Below, piece by piece: positions 59,003 to 64,000 of a stretch of DNA of 64,000 bases. Source of the DNA: Salisediminibacterium beveridgei. GTDB lineage: Bacteria; Bacillota; Bacilli; Bacillales; Salisediminibacteriaceae. The notes under the pieces are model-generated. The model was not told where the DNA came from, ran no database searches, and saw nothing but the letters and a program-made list of their open reading frames with translations. Each line of letters begins with the position of its first letter. The first letter of the stretch is position 1. The position numbers and the translations under genes are program-made. Where the stretch lies: positions 3,286,001-3,350,000 of the forward strand of contig NZ_CP012502.1 in assembly GCF_001721685.1 (NCBI RefSeq), in the 5' to 3' direction.

Positions 59003-60998
59003 TCATGAGCGATGGGTCGTTGAGGCTATTAAATCGTTCAATTCTGGATTCAAAAGATTTCAACCGATAAATCTGGTAAAAAATGAAGTGAGAATCGGAT
59101 TATATGGACCCACTCAAGTAGGAAAAACAACTTTTATACTGACTTTACTTGGAGTTGGTGCTAATAAGATAAAAGAGCTTTCTAATGCGCTGAGGGCTGG
59201 AAGGCCTCTAGGAAAGTCATCGACAATTACTACCTTCATTTATAAACGATCGAACGATAGGCTGTTTAAAGTAATTGATCTTCAAACGGATACAATCATG
59301 ACGTTCAATTCATTAAATGAACTAAGCGAATATCTAGGGGAATTAAGAAATAAAATCGAAAATGATTCAAATCACAAACAGCTAAAACAAAGCCACACTT
59401 ATGAACTGCATGTTTCAAATGAATACATTACTAATCCTGTACTTATAGAATCTTCAAAAAATTTTCAGTTAATTGATCTTCCTGGTTTTGATACCCGAGA
59501 AAGTAGAGAAAAAAGATATGTAGAAAGACTTTTAAATGAACAACTCGGAAGTTGTGATGTAGTAATCATTATGGAAATATTTAATCAGATGGTTCATCTT
59601 CAAAGCGATAGCTTCAGTCGGTTTTCAAATTGGAAGGATACCCCGGAGAAATATCGGGTTGTCCTAACGCGGTCTTTTTCTGATCAATCTGTTATGGATA
59701 AGGTTTCAAATGGATCCATCCAATCCAAGGAAGACATGTTGGAATACACAAACCATAATCTAAATGAAGTTAGTGAATTGGGCATTCCAATTGATAATGT
59801 ATATCCTTTGGAATTTGGAGATTCGTTTCTTCAGCTATCAACATCAGATGTTTACAGTGCATCTGATGTTCTATCATGGCTCAATGATTTTTACTTCACT
59901 TTAGCTAATAGTCTTTATGCAAGCGGAACAATTGAAGCCCAAATCACTAATATGAGAAATAGTAAGTACAAAATGATTCAAAAAGAAGAAAAAGATATTC
60001 AGACCAAAAAAATAGAAGTTTCTAAAATATGCAATAAAATTACACCGAAAAATAACACTGTTAAAAAAAATAATGCATTAATTGATGAGTTACAATCAGA
60101 AAACTCTAAAATGATTGAGATGAATGATCTGTTAAATAATTTCACTTTTATTGATTTTAATTGTGACGAACTCGATGAGTTGAAAAGTGAATACATTTTC
60201 AATCTAACTACTCAGGATGACGAAAACAAAGAAGAGTCATTTTTATTTGCTGAACGCCTATTCCGTTCCGGTTTAAATCTCATTTCTATTGCCGATTTTT
60301 CTGCATTGACAAAATCTTTAAATATAGAACTAGAAAAAATAGAAAAAACCTTTGATTTAGATCTTTCTGATGACATTTTGCACCAACTTAACATGATATT
60401 ATCCAGTTTCATTAATTATAAACAGATTGAGGCTCAAAAAATAATGACTATAAACAAATATCATGAACCATTTGACATAAAATACGAAATAAACATAGAT
60501 CCAAAATCTTCATATTCTTGGTGGCGGAATCTAGCATCGAATGCAAAAAATAAAAGAAGAAAAATACTCCTACATCTATTAAGAGAATATTATACATCAC
60601 TCAATTTTCTGGAGAGTGCTTGGTCAGAATATCAGAAATCCACACATCAAATATTACAAATAAAGATTGCAAAAAATAATTGGATCATTTCCAGTGTTGA
60701 AAAAAAGATTAGTAAGTTGAAATACGAAAAAGAATTACTTGAAACTAAAATAGACGAACTAAAAAATGATATTTCTGAAATTGAAAAGGAATGGCAAGAA
60801 GATAAAATGTGGCTCGATTCCCTGGATCAACACTTAATAACTTCTTGGTTAGAGGAATATGATAGGTTAACGAGGGATTTAATTCAGCCATTAGAAAATG
60901 CAATAGAACTCTGGGTGACAAAATATAAATTAAATTTATTAATGCTTCAAGGTGAGGGGCTGATTAAACTTGAATCAACAGAAAACCGAAAAATATAA
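58971..60998 (+). CDS. Dynamin-like GTPase, second of a pair
   Basis: A 675-residue protein. G1 is LYGPTQVGKTTF (about 45-56), the G2 Thr is in KSSTITTFIY, G3 is LIDLPGFDTR (about 167-176), and LTRSFSDQS occupies the G4 position. After the G domain comes a long charged helical region (about 320-460 and 590-680) with heptad-like coiled coil. No obvious TM helix. Start 58971 follows AAAGAGG, inside the end of the first GTPase gene, so translation is coupled. Paired dynamin-like proteins often work as hetero-oligomers on membranes. Confidence 0.8.
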   Translation: MKNYYLNQIADHERWVVEAIKSFNSGFKRFQPINLVKNEVRIGLYGPTQVGKTTFILTLLGVGANKIKELSNALRAGRPLGKSSTITTFIYKRSNDRLFKVIDLQTDTIMTFNSLNELSEYLGELRNKIENDSNHKQLKQSHTYELHVSNEYITNPVLIESSKNFQLIDLPGFDTRESREKRYVERLLNEQLGSCDVVIIMEIFNQMVHLQSDSFSRFSNWKDTPEKYRVVLTRSFSDQSVMDKVSNGSIQSKEDMLEYTNHNLNEVSELGIPIDNVYPLEFGDSFLQLSTSDVYSASDVLSWLNDFYFTLANSLYASGTIEAQITNMRNSKYKMIQKEEKDIQTKKIEVSKICNKITPKNNTVKKNNALIDELQSENSKMIEMNDLLNNFTFIDFNCDELDELKSEYIFNLTTQDDENKEESFLFAERLFRSGLNLISIADFSALTKSLNIELEKIEKTFDLDLSDDILHQLNMILSSFINYKQIEAQKIMTINKYHEPFDIKYEINIDPKSSYSWWRNLASNAKNKRRKILLHLLREYYTSLNFLESAWSEYQKSTHQILQIKIAKNNWIISSVEKKISKLKYEKELLETKIDELKNDISEIEKEWQEDKMWLDSLDQHLITSWLEEYDRLTRDLIQPLENAIELWVTKYKLNLLMLQGEGLIKLESTENRKI

Positions 60999-61599
60999 TG
61001 AAGCTATAACTGCAATAAAAAGAATAAATGATGAAGTGTACTTTAAAAATATGAAAGAACATTTGAATGAAAATGCCGATGAGCTATCAAATCAAAATAG
61101 TAAACTTGCGAAGGACTTCATGAAACTGAAAAAACAGGTTAGCAATATTATCATCGAATTTGAGGATATCATTGAAAATACTGATGATAAAATATCAGGT
61201 AACATAAATGACCTTCATGAAGAAATCAAAAACAATTTAACTGAAGTATCTACAGAAATTACATCAACCACCAACAAACAATCGGCTGAATTGAATAAGC
61301 ATCTGAATTTAATTCAGGATCAATTAGAAAATACTCAACAAGAAATTTTGAACACAATTCAAATGAGTTCTTCAAGAATCGTGGACCTTCAAGAAAAAGA
61401 GTTTATTAAATACGAAAGTTTGCCTGAAAGCCTATCTATTGTGGAACAAGAACAAAAAAAATTAATAGATTTTCACGAAGAATTAATTTTGAGTAATGGA
61501 AAAATGAAATCAGAGATAAAGCTTAACCGCTGGCTCATTTCTATTCTCGGGGGCGTCAATTTATCTGGCTTACTTACCGTTATCTATTTTATGATCTAA
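60970..61599 (+). CDS. Coiled-coil protein with C-terminal membrane anchor, partner of the GTPases
   Basis: A 209-residue protein made almost entirely of coiled coil (about 25-175, for example DLHEEIKNNLTEVSTEITST), with one TM helix at the extreme C-terminus (WLISILGGVNLSGLLTVIYF). Topology is tail-anchored with the coiled coil in the cytoplasm. The start is a TTG at 60970, supported by GGTGAGGGG about 9 bases upstream. It overlaps the second GTPase gene by 29 bases, so the three genes form one translationally coupled operon. It may recruit or scaffold the GTPases at the membrane. Family not recognised. Confidence 0.75.
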   Translation: MNQQKTEKYNEAITAIKRINDEVYFKNMKEHLNENADELSNQNSKLAKDFMKLKKQVSNIIIEFEDIIENTDDKISGNINDLHEEIKNNLTEVSTEITSTTNKQSAELNKHLNLIQDQLENTQQEILNTIQMSSSRIVDLQEKEFIKYESLPESLSIVEQEQKKLIDFHEELILSNGKMKSEIKLNRWLISILGGVNLSGLLTVIYFMI

Positions 61600-61603
61600 A
61601 AAA

Positions 61604-61656
61604 GATCGTGCGCCTGTCGGAAGATTTTTCACTTCACTAGGGCAGGCCTCACGATC
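61604..61656. terminator. Possible terminator of the dynamin operon
   Basis: GATCGTG (61604-61610) and CACGATC (61650-61656) enclose an inner CGCCTG/CAGGC pairing. There is no strong T run on the plus side. It sits just after the third gene's stop. Confidence 0.45.
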
Positions 61657-61768
61657 AATTCTAATCAAATGCCCACTTTATTCATTTTTTGATTCCTTCC
61701 TTATTCGGACCTGTCCCGTAACGACTTAACAATAACACCCGTGGTCAGGCAGTTTACCCCTAAACCAC

Positions 61769-63046
61769 TTATCTTATTGCCTCAAGTGCGCGCTTTTCTT
61801 GATACATGATTCTTACATCCGTACATTTTCGAATACTTTGTTTATGTTTGTCAGAATCCCACCACTTCTTGCCGAATTTTGAGGCACTGTATGTGATCCG
61901 GCCGACAATTACCAGTCCCGTCGGGTCCGGGATCAGTGCATCGATTAATGTATCAGTAGCAAAGCTTCCCAGAGCATCAACACCAAATCCCAGAGACACA
62001 AAAACAGCCCCTTCAGCTGCTCCGGTCACCGCAGTTTGCTTCAATCTCTGTCCAGCTTCCTCTGCCGTCAGCCCATTTTTCCGATCCCGCCAATACTTTA
62101 TTGCAGCAGATGTCATCGTCATAGTGAGAAACACACCGTTAATGACCAAGATATCCGCCATATGTTCCATCATCGATCCCTGAAGCATCTCACCCACTGG
62201 AATCAGAGCCTCTTCCAGCCCCTTCTTACTAAGAAAACCGACACCAGCCAACCCGCCACTGATCACAGCAATTCCGACGGTTTCTTTGATATATGTCAGA
62301 CGTTTCTGCGTCCAAGGACGTGGATCTTTCCTCAACTTGTATCCTTGAATCGATGCATACAATACTGTGAAAATTACTGCAGCACCCCCAGCCGTGATCA
62401 TACCCTCTTGAAATGTGGACAGCATGATCTCGTCTTGGTTATGCTGCAGCGTGATTTCCAAACGATCTTCATTGTTTTGAAATAACCCATCGTAACGTTC
62501 GTGTGTCGGATTATGAGAGTTACCATCATGCAGATGCATAAGATGACCTTGTTCCGTTGCAAGAACAACATTATCCTGGTCAGCAGCAAGGGCTAAGTTA
62601 TCCGGGTTATCCCTGACAGTCTCAATGTGATGCCCTTCAAGACCATCTATAGGATAAGTATCTCCCCGTTCATAACCTTGAACCATTTGACGCTCCTCTT
62701 CTGTAAACGTCACAATATTGCCGTCGTCATCGACATATTGAAAAACCTCTTCAGGCGCATTGACACTATCCTCCGCAAAAAAGGACAGTGACGAATACTC
62801 ATCTGAAACGCCGCGGCTTCGGGCGTAATCCATCGATGTGATGTCAGATGTATGATTGAGTTTGTCTTCCATGATTTCAAAGGATTCTACAGTCTCCTCC
62901 TCGTACGCCAAATAATCGAGTTCTCTTTGATCATAGATTTTGTCACTCATCCAGCCGGCACCTAAAGTTGTTGCCGCGACGGCTTCACCACTCCTGTTCG
63001 ACGAATGGAATCCAGGACTACTTATCTGCCTATTAGCATTCATCAT
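61769..63046 (-). CDS. Membrane protein with HNH-like motif
   Basis: A 425-residue protein. The N-terminal 210 residues are acidic and soluble; at about 135-180 they contain DGLEGHHIETV, then QDNVVLATEQGHLMHLHDGN. The spacing of His139/His140, Asn159 and His168-His173 resembles HNH endonuclease-type toxin domains. The C-terminal half has several hydrophobic segments (GGAAVIFTVLYASIQGY, VINGVFLTMTMTSAAIKYW and others). A membrane-tethered nuclease or toxin is possible but unproven. It begins 4 bases after the stop of a coiled-coil protein gene, so the two are one operon. Confidence 0.6.
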   Translation of the reverse strand: MMNANRQISSPGFHSSNRSGEAVAATTLGAGWMSDKIYDQRELDYLAYEEETVESFEIMEDKLNHTSDITSMDYARSRGVSDEYSSLSFFAEDSVNAPEEVFQYVDDDGNIVTFTEEERQMVQGYERGDTYPIDGLEGHHIETVRDNPDNLALAADQDNVVLATEQGHLMHLHDGNSHNPTHERYDGLFQNNEDRLEITLQHNQDEIMLSTFQEGMITAGGAAVIFTVLYASIQGYKLRKDPRPWTQKRLTYIKETVGIAVISGGLAGVGFLSKKGLEEALIPVGEMLQGSMMEHMADILVINGVFLTMTMTSAAIKYWRDRKNGLTAEEAGQRLKQTAVTGAAEGAVFVSLGFGVDALGSFATDTLIDALIPDPTGLVIVGRITYSASKFGKKWWDSDKHKQSIRKCTDVRIMYQEKRALEAIR

Positions 63047-63050
63047 ACGA

Positions 63051-64000
63051 TTACACTACCTTATCCTGGGTATTCAACATTCGTTCAGTGAATTTTGGCT
63101 TTACTTCAGGATCCAATTTTCCGAATATCTCCTGATAAACTGCCTGATAATAGGCCTGAACTTCCGGGTGAAGAACATTCATATCCCAGCCACCCATTTT
63201 TTCAGTAAGCGAGACAAGGCCTGAACCTCCCTTAAAAGTTTTCTCATTATTTCTAAACGTAACAGACGCTTCCCGGAACGAAGTGATGGCTCTTTTATTG
63301 TAGTCCTTCACTTGATGTTCTTCATTTTCATTACCTCTGGTGAAATGACCAACGATGTCCCCGGTTATCTCTCGCAGTCGTTTCAATAATACTGGATCCC
63401 GTTCGATTGTTTTTTGATCCAAGCTGCCTTCAATGGTTTCGATCTCATCTATGAGGCTCTGATTATCAGGTTCACGCGATAGCCTTGTGACGGCTGATTC
63501 AAGCTGATCCAGCTTCTTTCGTTCACTTGCAAGCTTTTCTTCCACATGACTCTTCATCAATAAGTTCCCCGTTCGCAGATTCTCATTATACCGTTTTACT
63601 GCATAGTCCCATTCGTCGATCGAACAATAATCGAGCAATGTCCTGCTTGCTTGGTTCAATTTTCTCGCAGTCCGCATACGAATCTCCTTACTCGAATCCT
63701 TCAAATAAGGCTGAAGCGTTTGATCGTATGCTTCATGCAACTCCCTTGATTCAGGGAACTGGTTCATCGCAGTTTCTAGCATCTCCAACTTTTGTTGCGT
63801 CGACAAATCCTCATCACTAATACGCTGAACCCATCTGTCATGTTCAATCTGACGTTCGTTGACGAAGTTCTTCACTTGCGCTTTCATCGTACTGAGGTTT
63901 TCTTCCCACTCTGCATACACCTTCTGTGAGAGACCCAAGTAATGCTCCCCCATAATCCTGTACATCTCTTCAGATGAAGCCTGGATCCAGCTTTCAAACC
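63051..64000 (-). CDS. Coiled-coil protein, 5' end outside the window
   Basis: At least 316 residues of predominantly helical, charged protein. The reading frame stays open past the Met at 63965 to the right edge (SWIQASSEEMYRIMG), so the gene starts outside the window. Heptad-like stretches include LMKSHVEEKLASERKKLDQL. No TM helix, signal or catalytic motif is visible. It immediately precedes the membrane protein with the HNH-like motif and probably acts with it. Family not recognised. Confidence 0.6.
   Translation of the reverse strand, partial: FESWIQASSEEMYRIMGEHYLGLSQKVYAEWEENLSTMKAQVKNFVNERQIEHDRWVQRISDEDLSTQQKLEMLETAMNQFPESRELHEAYDQTLQPYLKDSSKEIRMRTARKLNQASRTLLDYCSIDEWDYAVKRYNENLRTGNLLMKSHVEEKLASERKKLDQLESAVTRLSREPDNQSLIDEIETIEGSLDQKTIERDPVLLKRLREITGDIVGHFTRGNENEEHQVKDYNKRAITSFREASVTFRNNEKTFKGGSGLVSLTEKMGGWDMNVLHPEVQAYYQAVYQEIFGKLDPEVKPKFTERMLNTQDKVV

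Overview
The window reads as a chromosomal segment of a Bacillales (Bacillaceae) bacterium. Pointers are strong AGGAGG-type ribosome binding sites, acidic proteins of the kind seen in salt-tolerant bacilli, two ECF sigma genes (one SigZ-like), PTS genes with a CcpA-type cre site, an HrtAB-like ABC pair and a DbpA/YxiN-type helicase. The acidic proteins and an arsenic methyltransferase suggest a haloalkaliphilic relative of Salisediminibacterium, but the genus is only a guess. No rRNA, tRNA or CRISPR array was seen.

Layout. 1-11 kb: tail of a PEP-utilising phosphotransferase with a TetR gene, a large PAS-GGDEF-HD-GYP c-di-GMP protein, an ECF sigma/anti-sigma pair, a lipoprotein, a sigZ-arsM operon behind an ArsR-like palindrome, an orphan Phd-like antitoxin and a two-gene ABC exporter. 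11-20 kb: small genes, a HigBA-like toxin-antitoxin pair, an IS605-type TnpB element that has destroyed a DUF1697 gene, two coupled membrane-anchored alpha/beta hydrolases, a membrane protein, and an MFS exporter with its HTH regulator. 20-25.6 kb: a more AT-rich chitobiose/cellobiose-type locus (GntR regulator, ChbG-like deacetylase, GH4 glycosidase, PTS EIIC-EIIA-EIIB). 25.6-30.3 kb: a mobile-element cluster, with an intact IS66 (8-bp target duplication) beside an IS200/IS605 element carrying tnpA and tnpB.

30.5-37.6 kb: a lipid-modifying operon (SAM methyltransferase, FAD oxidoreductase, DUF1365-cyclopropane synthase fusion), an HrtAB-like exporter, a zinc-ribbon membrane protein and a His-rich metal-binding protein that abuts an ISL3 element. 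39-46 kb: small membrane proteins, a lipoprotein, a CDGSH iron-sulfur protein, a GIY-YIG protein, a DsbA/FrnE-like protein preceded by a 9 x 20-bp tandem array, and a nucleoside hydrolase. 46.6-56.6 kb: Fic protein, XRE membrane regulator, dbpA, a cold-shock gene, an AbrB-Doc toxin-antitoxin pair, DUF4256 and VOC genes, Hsp20, a DoxX-like protein, and an AGCS symporter broken by one amber codon.

56.8-64 kb is the most unusual part. A very AT-rich three-gene operon encodes two dynamin-like GTPases and a coiled-coil protein with a C-terminal membrane anchor, with overlapping reading frames. It looks like a horizontally acquired, possibly anti-phage (Leo/Eleos-like) membrane-remodelling system. 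Facing it is an operon for a membrane protein with an HNH-like motif and a coiled-coil partner that runs off the right edge.
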